DNA from: Candidatus Altimarinota bacterium
GTDB taxonomy: Bacteria > Patescibacteriota > Gracilibacteria > BD1-5 > UBA6164
Assembly: GCA_002749055.1 (NCBI GenBank)
Contig: PDTW01000024.1
Span: 1 to 64,000, forward strand
Direction: 5' to 3'
Length of the DNA: 64,000 nt
Each line of letters starts with the position of its first letter. Positions within the stretch are counted from its first letter, which is position 1. Position numbers and translations under genes: made by a program. Under the pieces are notes generated by a model. That model made no database searches. It was not told where the DNA came from and was given only the letters and a program-made list of their open reading frames with translations. This document shows, in pieces, positions 11,835 through 22,276 of this stretch.

Positions 11835-13091
11835 ATGGTATATAATAACAATTCTGTTAAAATGGAAAAGAATCCGGTAAAAATAGTTGATGAAATGGAA
11901 CTAAAAAAAGATTTGTGAGATGTAGTTCAATACATTGATTGAGTTTTTTTAAAAGCCATTCAAATGAAAGCCTCAGATATACATGTAGAACCAACTGAAA
12001 ATTATTTATTAATAAGGTTTAGAGTAGACTGAGATTTTCATATTTTAGACAAAATAAGTAACGAAAATGTATCAGCTATTATAACTAGACTTAAAGTACT
12101 AGCTAGAGTAAAAATAGATGAAAATAAAAAGCCTCAAGACTGAAAGCTTATTTATTACTATGAAAAAGAAAACAAAGATATTGATATTCGTTTTTCTACA
12201 CTACCTACAGCATTTTGAGAAAAAGTGGTTATGAGAATACTTAAACCAGACGATTCTCTTACAAATATTGAAGCCTTGTGATTAATTGATGTTAATCTAG
12301 AAAAAGTAAAAGAAGCACTAAAAAGTACTTATTGAATAATGCTTGTAGCATGACCTACATGATCTTGAAAATCTACAACTCTATTTTGAGTACTAAAAAA
12401 CTTTAATCCTCTGAATTATAATATATCAACTCTAGAAGATCCTATTGAGTATGCAATTGAATATGTAAATCAATCTCAAATTAAACCAGAAATTGACTAT
12501 ACATTTGCATCATGACTTAGATCACTTGTTAGACAAGACCCTGATATAATAATGGTATGAGAAATAAGAGATAAAGAGACCGCTACCCTTGCCGTAGAAG
12601 CAGCTCTTACATGACACTTGGTATTGTCTACTATACATACGAATTCAGCTGCCTGAACAATACAAAGACTTATAAATATGGGAGTTGAACCATTTTTGTT
12701 GGCAAGTGCCATGAAAATGGTAATATCTCAAAGACTTTGAAAAAGAATATGTAAAGATTGTAAAGCTGTTGAAGAAATAAGTGAGGTAAAAAGAAAAAAA
12801 ATAAAAGAATTATTATCAAATCTAATGTCATCTGAAGATATTGATGAAATAGTATTCTATAAATGAAAATGATGTGAAAAATGTTGATGAAAATGATATA
12901 AATGAAGAATAGGTATACATGAAGTATTAATAGTATGACAATTTATGGAAGATTTAATTCTTGAAAAAGAAAGTGCAAATAAAATTAAAGAAGAAGCAAT
13001 AAAACACTGAATGATAACAATTGTACAAGATTGACTATTAAAAGCAGCAATGTGAGAAACAACAGTTGAAGAAGCACTAAAATTAATTTAA
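11835..13091 (+). CDS. pilB: Type IV pilus assembly ATPase PilB/GspE
   Basis: This 418-residue hexameric secretion ATPase powers pilin polymerisation at the inner face of the membrane. Seen in order: the N-terminal subdomain (KASDIHVEPTENYLLIRFRV, KKPQDGKL, TLPTAFGEKVVMRIL), Walker A GPTGSGKST near residue 172, the Asp box LEDPIEY, Walker B with VRQDPDIIMVGEIRDKETA, the His box TGHLVLSTIHTNSA, and a C-terminal zinc site made of CKDC and CEKC. The MshE-N domain found in longer PilB proteins is absent, so this is a short form. ATG 11835 is used; ATG 11862 is also possible. A SpoIIE-type phosphatase and pilC follow closely, so they are probably one transcript. Confidence 0.95.
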
Positions 13092-13110
13092 TTATATCTA
13101 ATATAAAAAA

Positions 13111-15477
13111 ATGTTTGATTTTTGAAAAAAAGATAAAAAGAAAAATGATTCTTTAATAAAAGAAGAAACAAAAATTGATGAGAACTCTTCAATTACAAAA
13201 GAAAGCAAAGCCAATGAAGAGTTAGGATATTCAAATCCGAATATCCTAGAAAAAGAAGTTAATGAAGACTCAAAGAATTCAGGTCTAGATAATCCAATGA
13301 AAGAAGAAAATAGTGATATAAAAGATTTAAATCTAGATACTCCAATAAAAGAAGAAAATAGTGGTAAAAAGAAACTAAACCTAAGTTCACTAAAAAAAGA
13401 AAAAGAAGAAAATCTCAAAAGTGAACTTTCTGAAGGAATTAAACAAGATAATTGAGATATTGAAAAAATTAATGATTTTAAAGAAGTAAAAAAAGAAATT
13501 GAAAATCCAGAAAATGAAGTTTCTGATGAATTAAAAGATGAAATGAAAAAGGAAACTAAAGAAGAACAAATTAAGAAAGAAAAGTCAGATAAAAAGAAAA
13601 AGAAAAAAATAATATTAGAAAACATAACTTCATACAAAGAAGCTATGAAAGCTATAGATTTTTTTGAGGCAACAGAAGAATGGGAAAAAGCTTATAAAGC
13701 TATAGAAGAAGTTAAAATAAAAGAAAAAGAAGCATTTGATGAAATTATTAAATGACTAGAATGAGATGAGAATATTGATAGTAAAGAATGATTAAAACAA
13801 ACAAAAATATTTGAAGAAAGAATAAATAAACTAAACAAAAGAAAAGAAAAAATTGAAAAAGACGAAGTAGAATTTAGGAAAAAAGAAGAAGTAAAAAGAT
13901 TTAAAATAAGATTTAAACAAATAAAAAGTAAAATAAACCTTTTAATAAAATCAGGTAAAAGCTCTGATGCAATGAATCTACTTAATTACTTTCTAAGAGA
14001 GAATAAAGATAAAGCCATTGTTATAAAATTTTATAATGCTGAAAGAAAAAAAATCCTAAAAAGTATTGAAAAAGAAAGAAAAAAAGAAGAAGCAAGAGTA
14101 GCAAGAAATGTTAAATCAGAAGCATATAAATTAATATGAGAATCCTTTGAAGAAACAAAAAAAGAAGAAGGAAATGAACAACAATCATGATTTCTTAAAA
14201 AATTAAAAGAAAAACTTAACTTTTATGTAAAAGTTAAAGAAAGCCTAAAAAAGAAAAGATTATTAGATGAAGTAAACTTATTAATAGATGAAGATGATAA
14301 AATCAAAAAACAAATTGCAAAAGAGAAATTGCAAAATATACACAAATGACTTGTTAAAGAATTTTATAATGATGATTTAGAATGATACGATTTATATTGA
14401 AAAATACTTTGAGCTGACAAAATCTCATGAGATTCCCTTTGATTCAATGAATGAAAAGATAAATATACCTTCTTTATATGAGATGCAACAGGACACGGTA
14501 TAAAAGCTTGATTTATACTTACACTTTTAACAAAAACTTTTGAAAAACTTGTAAACAAATTGACCTTAAAAAAACTAGCATTTGAAGTCAATAATGCCCT
14601 TAAACAAAATATAGAAAGTAAAAACTTTATTACATGAGTTATATTTCAAACTGAAAAAAAAGATTTAGACAAAATTAAAATTGCTTGAATGTGACATGAA
14701 CCACTAATTATTTTTAGAGATAAGACAAAGACCATTGAAAGGCTTACTCCTGGTTGATTAGCTGCATGAATTAGATTAATGATAAATGAAAATAGTGTAA
14801 AAGAAAAAGAAATAATACTAAAAAATGGTGATATAATTTTTACATATAGTGACTGAATCACAGAATGTAGAAATGAAAAATGAGAAATGTATAATCTTGA
14901 AAAACTTGAAGACATTATTCTAAAAGTAGCACCTATATATAAAGACCCCAAAAAAATATATGAACAAATAATTGCAGACCTAAAAATATTCCAATGATGA
15001 ACAAGTTTTAGTGATGATGCATCTATAATTATATTAAGAAGAAATACGGATAAAGATATACTAAAAAAAGATGACGAATACCTAGAAGAATTATCAAAAG
15101 AACAAAACTTAAACAAAAAAGAAATTAAAAACTTAGAATGAAAAAACAAAACTGAGATAGAAGTTGAACTAGAAAGAATAAAAAAACAAAGAGATTTAAA
15201 TTCAATAATAAAATTTTTAGAAAATCTTTATGTTACATGAGAAATACTAAAACTAAAACAAGAAGCTATTAGATTTATCAAAAAATGATACATAGACAAA
15301 AGAATTAATGCCTACCTGAAAAAAGCCATAGATAATGAAACCAAATATAAAATTGATTTAAAAAACCAAAGAATTAGTAATAAGTATAATGTGTTAAAAC
15401 AGTTATTAAAAAAATGAGATTACGACACAGTAATAAAAGAATCTAGCGAAATAATATCAAAAGAATGATTACTTTAA
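13111..15477 (+). CDS. SpoIIE/PP2C-type serine phosphatase in the pilus operon
   Basis: A 788-residue protein. Residues 1-170 are charged and repetitive, residues about 170-420 are helical coiled coil, and a SpoIIE-family PP2C phosphatase lies at about 425-645. Phosphatase motifs: LYGKILGADKISGDSLGF, FIGDATGHGIKAGF (metal Asp in GDxxGHG), FTYSDGITECRN and SFSDDASIIIL; all metal-binding aspartates are present. A further helical tail of about 140 residues follows. The family removes phosphate from Ser/Thr of anti-sigma antagonists or other regulators. No signal peptide or membrane helix is seen, so it should be cytoplasmic. It lies 19 bases after pilB and 15 before pilC, so control of pilus activity is a fair inference. 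The target is unknown. Confidence 0.88.
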
Positions 15478-15492
15478 TTAAAAAAAAGAAAA

Positions 15493-16707
15493 ATGTTCAA
15501 GAAAAATTTTTATGATAAATACTGAAATTTCGATAATACTGAATTTGTTAATCTTTTAACAAAAGCTAAAAAAGCTAAATTAAGAAATAATAACAAAAGA
15601 GGTAGAAAAGTAAACCAAAATATAAATCTATTCAATAGCGTGAATAGAAAAGAACTTTGGGAGTTTTTAAGTAAATTATCTATTTTTACAAATTCATGAA
15701 TTGATATTAAATGAGCATTAACAATACTATCTAAACAAGTAAAAAACCCATACTTAAAAGAAATAGCAATAGAAATAAGAAATAATATCGATCACTGAAT
15801 TACAATTAGTGAAACTATGTGAAATTATCCAAAAGTATTTGATAATCTAACAGTAGCATTAATAACTGTTTGAGAGAAGACCTGACAATTATGAAAAATA
15901 TTAGCAGAACTAGATAAAAACTTATTAGAAAGTATAGAGTTAAAATGAAAAGTAAAATGAGCAATGCTATACCCAATAATTCTTTTATCTCTTACTATAG
16001 TTATGGTAATTGGTATGATGACATTCATCGTACCAAGAGTAACAGAAACATTTACAAAAACATGAGTTGAGCTTCCTTGATTAACACAGTTTATCGTAAA
16101 TGTATCTGATTTCTTTAAAGAAGACTACTTAATACTAATTTGATGGATAGTATGAATAATCGTAGTAAAAAAACTAATTAGTCTAACAAGTAGTTGAAAG
16201 ATGTTTTTTGCACTAACATCAACAAAACTACCTATATTTAAATATGTAGTTAAACAATCAAATATTATATATTTTATTAGATCATTTACTCTTTTATTAG
16301 ATTCAGGAGTTTTGCTACTTGAAGCATTAAGAACCTCTAGCCAAGTAGTAACAAACCTAGCATATAAAAAAGAAATTATAAGAATAAAAAATGAAGTTGA
16401 AGTATGATTAACTATATCAAAATCTCTTTGACTTAATCTAGATTATGAAGAGAGTGTATATCTAAACAAACTATTCCCCGAAGAATTTGCATATGTAGTT
16501 GCAACATGAGAAGAAACCTGAAGCTTATCAGATTCATTAAAAAAAGTATGATCTAATTATAACTGAGAACTAAAAAGATTTATATGAAATATGAGTAGTA
16601 TGCTTGAGCCAATAATTATTATTATAGTCTGAGCCCTAGTTGGTACAATTATCATTGGTATAATGCTTCCTTTTTTTGAAATGTGAAAAGTTGCAAAAAA
16701 GATGTAA
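15493..16707 (+). CDS. pilC: Type IV pilus inner-membrane platform protein PilC/GspF
   Basis: This 404-residue polytopic protein is the platform on which the PilB motor acts. It has the two GspF repeats: the first begins KELWEFLSKLSIFTNSGIDI with TVGEKTGQLGKILAELDKNL, and the second begins IYFIRSFTLLLDSGVLLLEA with VATGEETGSLSDSLKKVG. Hydrophobic segments follow each (AMLYPIILLSLTIVMVIGMM and the C-terminal EPIIIIIVGALVGTIIIGIM). The length is normal for the family. It starts 15 bases after the phosphatase gene, and its stop lies within a terminator hairpin, so the operon probably ends here, before the separately transcribed pilin. Confidence 0.95.
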
Positions 16708-16733
16708 AAAAATTATTTTTTACATCTTTTTTT
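16695..16733 (+). terminator. Intrinsic terminator at the end of pilC
   Basis: Inverted repeat AAAAAAGATGTAAAAAA / TTTTTTACATCTTTTTT that overlaps the pilC stop codon and ends in a T-run. Confidence 0.8.
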
Positions 16734-16871
16734 GAAAAGTCTATTAAAAATATACAAAATATTTGGAAATTTTACAAAAATATATTAAACTTTGTAAGTC
16801 TTAAAGTTATTTTAAGATTACAAATTAAAAAATTTATTTTTGTATTTTATTTCTTAATAAAATAAAAATTT

Positions 16872-17636
16872 ATGAAAAATACAAAAAAAGCGTTTACGTT
16901 AGTGGAACTAATCGTAGTTATCACTATATTAGCAATTCTAGGTACAATTGCATTTATATCTCTACAAGGTTATTCTTCTGATGCTAGAAATAGTAAAAGA
17001 AGTACTGATCTAGGTAGTATTATCTCAAAAATGACAATAGAGATTACAAAAGGTATGAGCCTTCTTTCTTTTGTTAAAAACAGTGATAATTCTCTAACTT
17101 CTGCAAGTATAGCTTGAACATGAACAACAGATCAAGATTATAATGCCTGAGCTGTTAACTATTTAACATTAGATATGAAAGAAAGTGAATTCCAAGATCC
17201 TGCTGGAAAACCTTATGTAATCTGAGTAACAACTAGAGCTGGTGCTAAATACCAACTTGCTGCTACTAAAGAAACTTGAGGATGAGCTCCTGTGGCTGTT
17301 ATTAAAGGTAACTTTATAAAAAGAGATACAACTCAATATACTATAGATGCAGTTGCTACTAATGATACAACAGTTACATTATCTGATAGTTCTAATAGTA
17401 ATAAAATAAAAGTTGGTGACTATGTAAAGGTATGAGGTACTAGTGTTTATAATGTAACAAAAGTTTCTGATACTGGTATGATTATAACATTAAACCCTGC
17501 AATAGCATGAGCTGATAACTGAAATACTAGCATAGAATTAAATGCTCCAGATTCAGATAGTTTAATTTGAACTCAGTGAAGTTTAGGAACTGCTGTTAAT
17601 GACTGATGAACTAACCTTCCATATACAATTAACTAA
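16872..17636 (+). CDS. Type IV pilin-like major pilin candidate
   Basis: This 254-residue protein has a class-III signal: short basic leader MKNTKKA, then FTLVELIVVITILAILG with Glu at +5, the mark of prepilin-peptidase cleavage and N-methylation. The mature protein has the hydrophobic N-helix followed by a Ser/Thr/Ala-rich globular part. Cleavage before Phe would leave Ala rather than Gly at -1, somewhat unusual. About half of its glycines are GGN (12 GGN to 13 TGA by my count), whereas most other genes here use TGA almost only; this may reflect high expression. It stands alone between two terminators, as expected for a major pilin. No prepilin peptidase is in the window. Confidence 0.9.
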
Positions 17637-17654
17637 TATTAGTTAATAATAAAA

Positions 17655-17695
17655 TAAAAAAAAGAATTTTCTATATAAAGAGAATTCTTTTTTTT
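17655..17695 (+). terminator. Intrinsic terminator after pilin 1
   Basis: AAAAAAAGAATT...AATTCTTTTTTTT inverted repeat ending in eight Ts, 19 bases after the pilin stop. Confidence 0.85.
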
Positions 17696-17752
17696 GTTTT
17701 ATATAATTAAGTTATTATAATAAAAGGGTAATTAAATATTAAAATAAAGTTA

Positions 17753-18505
17753 ATGAAAGAAAATAATGCTTGATTTACTTTAGTAGAGTTAATAGTAGTA
17801 ATAAGTATATTGGCTATATTATGAACTATAGCTTTTTTATCCTTCCAATGATATTCTGCTGAAGCAAGAAATTCTAAAAGAATTAGCAATTTATGAAATG
17901 TTTCAGAAAAGATAATATTTGAAACAATACAATGAGTAAAAATAAAATCTCTAGTGAAAGATAGAACAAATACTCTATCATGACATGTATATTGATGAGT
18001 AGATTCAATATTATGAGATAATTATGATGCTTGAACAATCAATTTTGACGCTATATGAGTAAATGAAGAGAATTTTTTAGACCCTCTAGGAAATAAATAC
18101 ATTATTTGAATATCTACAAAATTCTTATGAAGTTTTGAACTAGCTGCTTCAATGGAAAAAAACTGAACTTTTGTTTGAAAAATTGTATGAACTTATAATC
18201 CAAGAAAATCTGCATTAACTGAGTCAAGCATATGATCTTGATTTTGAGAGAAAATCATATTCTTAAACAAAAATAATTGACTAAGGCAAGGAGATAAAAT
18301 AATAACTGACTGAGCATCACCTGCTACACTTGTTATATTATGATTATCAACTCAAAACTCCTGACATAGAGCCAGTCTTGATTGAATTGTCCCAGCAGAT
18401 GCGACTAAAATAAAATTACTTATGGATGATACTCAGTGATTAATTGCTGACAAAGATGATGACACAAAAGTAGTATCTGAATGATGAACTTTCTTACCAT
18501 ATTAA
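17753..18505 (+). CDS. Second type IV pilin-like protein
   Basis: This 250-residue protein is related to the preceding pilin over its N terminus (FTLVELIVVISILAILGTIAF and FQGYSAEARNSKRISNLG against LQGYSSDARNSKRSTDLG). The signal cleavage site reads NNAG followed by FTLVE, so here the -1 residue is the expected glycine. Its ending GGTFLPY also recalls GGTNLPYTIN of the first pilin. Almost all glycines are TGA and only about two are GGN, in contrast to the first pilin, so it is probably a less expressed minor pilin or a tip subunit. A partial copy of a dispersed inverted-repeat element begins directly after the stop. Confidence 0.88.
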
Positions 18506-18549
18506 GAAACATCTGAAAAAATCACATCTAGAAAAAAATAATCTTTTTT
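18506..18549. repeat. Partial copy of the MITE-like repeat
   Basis: About 44 bases starting GAAACATCTGAAAAAATCAC are almost identical to the reverse complement of the right end of the full element at 54273-54436. Only this end is present, placed immediately after a stop codon. Confidence 0.8.
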
Positions 18550-18580
18550 ACTATTATTCCCTATACAAAGACATAAATAA

Positions 18581-18626
18581 AAAATAGAGAGTATTTACTA
18601 TTAGTATAACAAATACTCTCTATTTT
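18581..18626. terminator. Bidirectional terminator
   Basis: 16-bp inverted repeat AAAATAGAGAGTATTT / AAATACTCTCTATTTT with a 14-base loop, between convergent pilin and suf genes. Confidence 0.8.
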
Positions 18627-18712
18627 AGTCACCCTTTTTTCTATTATTCCTCACTCTAACAATCTACTTTATTAGGTTAACTTCATTTTAACTTGGTATT
18701 TTTTGGAACAGC

Positions 18713-18820
18713 CTCTAAAAGCTTGATTCTTTTAATGCGCTAAGATTTTCTAGAAAGATGAAGAAATATTACAGATTCAGATCTAAAAACTTGATTTTTT
18801 TAATGTACTAAGATTACTAA
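18713..18820. repeat. Direct repeat of the sufD 3' end
   Basis: The last bases of sufD (around 18781-18818: TCTAAAAACTTGATTTTTTT then AATGTACTAAG) are echoed just downstream of its stop, around 18713-18750, as TCTAAAAGCTTGATTCTTTT then AATGCGCTAAG. It looks like a decayed tandem duplication of the gene end. Confidence 0.6.
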
Positions 18821-19454
18821 ACAATTTTTTATCTACCATATCCAAGCACCTAAACAAGTCTTTTATTTTAGCAGAAATTAACATATGAAAAGAATCTTTT
18901 TTGTCAATCCCTCTACTTCTTAAATAAAAAAGTTTTTCATCACCTACTTTTTCAATACTACAACTATGACTAGCACTAACTTCATTTGTTTCAATAAGCA
19001 AAGTTGGTATTCAAGAAATTTTTGATTTTTTTCATAAAAAAATATTTTCCTCATTTAGATATCAAACTCATCATTTAGTTCAAGAATTTATCTTCAAAAT
19101 TCAGTCCAGATTTATATCTCAATTTTCTCAAGCCAAAGACAAAACCTTTGTGTCAATAAGAGAAGAATTACCTTTTATCTCTCAATAAATTTTAACATCA
19201 AGTCTATTATCTTTTGATAACAATAGACTTTTTATTTTCACTTCAGACTTATTTCAAGAAACCACTATATTTTTCTCATAATTTCAATCTTTAGAAAAAT
19301 AACTATAATATTCTACTTTTGAATTATTTCATATTTTTATATTTTTAACAAAATTATCCTCATCATAAAGAAAGACATTTATATTATCTCATATAAATAT
19401 ATCTTCATCCCTATTTTCATTAAGTTTATAATAACCTGTTTTATTTATTTTCAT
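18783..19454 (-). CDS. sufD: Fe-S cluster assembly protein SufD
   Basis: This 223-residue protein is the SufD-type partner of the SufBCD scaffold, which builds iron-sulfur clusters in the cytoplasm. The core beta-helix ends with ETNEVSASHSCSIEKVGDEK, matching the conserved A-x-H region of SufB/SufD, and then LFYLRSRGIDKKDSFHMLI, which is parallel to [19 protein letters not shown] in the SufB encoded upstream. It is shorter than the E. coli SufD and lacks most of the N-terminal helical domain. The order on this strand is sufC, sufB, sufD, but about 1.2 kb of repeats and a DUF559 gene now separate sufB from sufD. No SufS or SufU is in the window. Confidence 0.85.
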
Positions 19455-19483
19455 ATTATATAGTTAAAATTATTCTTTTCACC

Positions 19484-19763
19484 CTCCCCTGACCCCTCCC
19501 TAATTAGGGAGGGGGACCATCTCACCTCTCCAACCATCCCTCCCCTTACCAGGGGGAGGCTAGGAGAGGGACTCTCTCACCACTCCAATTATCCCTCCCC
19601 TTACTAGGGGGAGGCTAGGAGGGGGTTAAGAAGAGAACAAAATCAAAAAAAGATTTCCATCATACCCTCCCCTAACCCCTCCCTAATTAGGGAGGGGGAC
19701 CATCTCACCTCTCCAACCATTCCTCCCCCTACCAGGGGGAGGCTAGGAGGGGGCTAAGAGGGG
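19484..19763. repeat. GC-rich palindromic repeat island 1
   Basis: Two copies of a compound unit, strikingly GC-rich against the AT-rich background. Each opens with CCCTCCCTAATTAGGGAGGG and is followed by one or two copies of CCCTCCCCTTACCAGGGGGA then GGCTAGGAGGGG. The blocks are internally palindromic and would form strong hairpins. The island lies between sufD and a DUF559 gene and ends exactly at that gene's stop. Confidence 0.9.
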
Positions 19764-20129
19764 CTACATTTTTATATACTTTTCTTCTAAATATTGTAGA
19801 ATTCACTCTATATTTTCCATAACCTCTTTATTTGTAAACCTCTCTACTTTTAATCAAGTTGCTTCCAAAAATCTTGTCCTTTCTTCATCATAAAGTTTTG
19901 CCTCTTCTGAAAAATGACTATCTCAATCTATTTCTATAACTAACTTTAAATCTTTACAATAAAAATCAATAATATACCTTCACACAGAATACTGCCTTCT
20001 AAATTTTAGTCAAAAGAATTGCTTTGTTTTTACCCTATCCCAAAATATCTTTTCTGGTTGTGTTTGATTATTCCTAAGAGATTTTCTAGTTTTGGTTAAA
20101 TCTGATTTATTATATAAAAATTTTCACAT
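19764..20129 (-). CDS. DUF559 endonuclease-like protein enclosed by GC-rich repeats
   Basis: This 121-residue protein belongs to the DUF559 family, whose fold resembles the very-short-patch-repair/restriction endonuclease superfamily. Seen: LRNNQTQPEKIFWDRVKTKQ, where the family has a short helix ending in a W, then FGLKFRRQYSVGRYIIDFYC and LKLVIEIDGDSHFSEEA, the expected nuclease core with D-x-E/I-D-G-x-x-H residues. It has in-frame TGA codons at glycines, so it is adapted to this code. It sits between two islands of palindromic repeats, on the same strand as the suf genes. The arrangement suggests a nuclease-repeat unit that moves or persists as one element; that is inference. Cutting activity has not been generally shown for the family. 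Confidence 0.85.
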
Positions 20130-20167
20130 AAATACAAATTTTATATTTTAAAAACTAATATACCTCA

Positions 20168-20655
20168 TCCCTTAACCCTCCCCTGGCCCCTCCCTAATTA
20201 GGGAGGGGGAATCTCTCACCTCTCCAACCATCCCTCCCCTTACTAGGGGGAGGCTAGGAGGGGAACTCTCTCACCACTCCAATTATCCCTCCCCTTACCA
20301 GGGGGAGGCTAGGAGGGGGAATCTCTCACCTCTCCAATTATCCCTCCCCTTACTAGGGGGAGGCTAGGAGGGGGAATCTCTCACCTCTCCAACCATCCCT
20401 CCCCTTACCAGGGGGAGGCTAGGAGGGGGAATCTCTCACCTCTCCAACCATCCCTCCCCTTACTAGGGGGAGGCTAGGAGGGGAACTCTCTCACCACTCC
20501 AATTATCCCTCCCCTCACTAGGGGGAGGCTAGGAGGGGGACTCTCTCACCACTCCAATTATCCCTCCCCTTACCAGGGGGAGGCTAGGAGGGGGAATCTC
20601 TCACCTCTCCAATTATCCCTCCCCTTACTAGGGGGAGGTTAGGAGGGGGTTAAGG
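20168..20655. repeat. GC-rich palindromic repeat island 2 (eight tandem units)
   Basis: After one CCCTCCCTAATTAGGGAGGG header come eight tandem units of roughly 56 bases. Each holds CCCTCCCCTTACTAGGGGGA followed by GGCTAGGAGGGG and a short linker such as AATCTCTCACCTCTCCAACC. The linkers alternate between two forms (CTCTCCAACCA and CACTCCAATTA) rather than being unique. The array ends 10 bases before the sufB stop codon. Confidence 0.92.
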
Positions 20656-20664
20656 AGAGAAAAT

Positions 20665-22086
20665 CTATCAAACACTTCATTCCATTTCCATGCTTATAAG
20701 AACATTCATTTCACTTGCATATTCAAGTGGAAGTTCTTTCATTATAGGACTTATAAAACCATTAACTATCATAGTTTTTGCCTCATCTTCAGATATTCAC
20801 CTAGATTGTAGATAAAATAAATCATTTTCATTTATTTTTCAAGCACTTGCTTCGTGGGCAATAGTTGAGTCACTATTTCAAACCTTTATATAAGGGATAG
20901 CATTTGATACTGAATCATAGTCTATAAGTAATCAACCACAATCAATTTTTGAAACTGATCAAATAGCTCAAGCTTTAATATCAACCAATCATCTATAAGT
21001 TGATATACCATTTCATTTTGATATAGATTTACTTATTATATTACTTGATGTATTTTTTCAAATATGTATTACTTTTGCTCAGGTATCTTGATTTTGTCAA
21101 TCAGAGGCAAGAGCTATTCATAAATGATCTGCTTTTGAATTATCTCATTTCAAAACTGAACAAGGATAAAGCATAGTTGTATTACTTCACATATTTCATC
21201 ATACCCACTCCATATAAGAATTTTCTTCACATATTGCCCTCTTTGTATTCAAATTATAAGTATCCAAGCTCCAATTTTCTACTGAAGAATATCTCATTTT
21301 TGAATTTTTTCATACAAAAATCTCTACTCAACCTGCATGAAGAGAATTTTCATCATACTTTGGTGCAGAACATCATTCGATATAATGAACATTTGCACAA
21401 TCTTCAACAATAATAATAGTATGCTCAAACTGTCCGCCTGATTTTTTATTCATTCTAAAATAAGATTGAAGTGGTTCATCTATTTTTACTCATTTAGGAA
21501 CATACAAAAATGTTCATCAAGACCAAACAGCATAATGAAGAGCTGAAAATTTGTGATCGTAAATTGGAATAGATTTTGAAAAATACTTTTTAATAATTTT
21601 CTCATACTCAGGATTTTGAAGTGCATTACTCATATCATCAAAAATAATTCACTTTTCTTTTAGCTCATCTTTTAGAGAATGATAAACTACCTCACTATCA
21701 TACTGAGCTCAAACTCAAGCTAAAGCCTTTTTTTCTGCTTCCGGAATACCAAGTTTATCAAAAGTATTTTTAATATTATCAGGAACTTCATCCCAAGTTT
21801 TATTATCTCAAGCTCCTTCTGGTTTTGCAAAATAATAAATAGATTGCAAGTCTAATTCTGATAAATCAGGTCAAAACTTAGGAAGGCTTTTTTCATTAAA
21901 AACTTTTAATGCCTTAAGCCTAAACTCAAGCATCCAAGCTGGCTCATTATTTGAAAGACTGATTTGTCTTACAACCTCTTCATTTATTCAAGGCTTTAAT
22001 GCATTTTTATACTGAATTTCATCAGAAAAATCCCAAGAATCTGAAACTGATTGAAGTTTTTGATTTGTATCTTGTGAATTTGACAT
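20665..22086 (-). CDS. sufB: Fe-S cluster assembly protein SufB
   Basis: This 473-residue protein is the SufB scaffold of the SUF pathway. Seen: [20 protein letters not shown] near the N terminus, [79 protein letters not shown], the beta-helix core, and [20 protein letters not shown], carrying the C-terminal conserved His and Glu. Length and order of motifs are those of full SufB. It should be co-transcribed with sufC upstream, but a foreign gene on the opposite strand now lies between them, so sufB and sufD may have separate promoters. Confidence 0.95.
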
Positions 22087-22160
22087 AGGAATTAGAGATT
22101 AAAAGTTAAGATAGTTGCTAGAAGCAGAAATCAATTACTAATTTTTGTTAAAAATAAAAC

Positions 22161-22191
22161 TTGACATTATATATATATATATGGTTATACT
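22161..22191 (+). promoter_or_regulatory. Candidate sigma70 promoter of the foreign cassette
   Basis: TTGACA at 22161-22166 and TATACT at 22186-22191, 19 bases apart across an AT dinucleotide run, about 85 bases upstream of the phage-like gene. The hexamers fit the consensus well; the spacer is longer than ideal. Confidence 0.5.
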
Positions 22192-22264
22192 AAGAATGCA
22201 TTCAAATTGTTTGAGTGTAACTCCAAGCTAATTTTTAGCTTTGTGAGTTTGTGAATTTTTTAAA

Positions 22265-22270
22265 AAGGAG
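22265..22270 (+). promoter_or_regulatory. Canonical Shine-Dalgarno of the phage-like gene
   Basis: AAGGAG with six bases before the ATG at 22277. It is notable because other genes in the window lack such sites and start after A-rich tracts. Confidence 0.75.
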
Positions 22271-22276
22271 ATAGTC

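Noticed and set aside
6775-18505. Many genes seemingly broken by in-frame TGA, suggesting mass pseudogenisation
   Set aside because: The TGA codons fall on conserved glycines, frames are otherwise intact to a TAA/TAG, and lengths match the families. Recoding explains it.
20168-20655. Possible CRISPR array
   Set aside because: The units are strongly palindromic throughout and the linkers between them are near-identical, alternating between two forms rather than being unique spacers. No cas gene is near.
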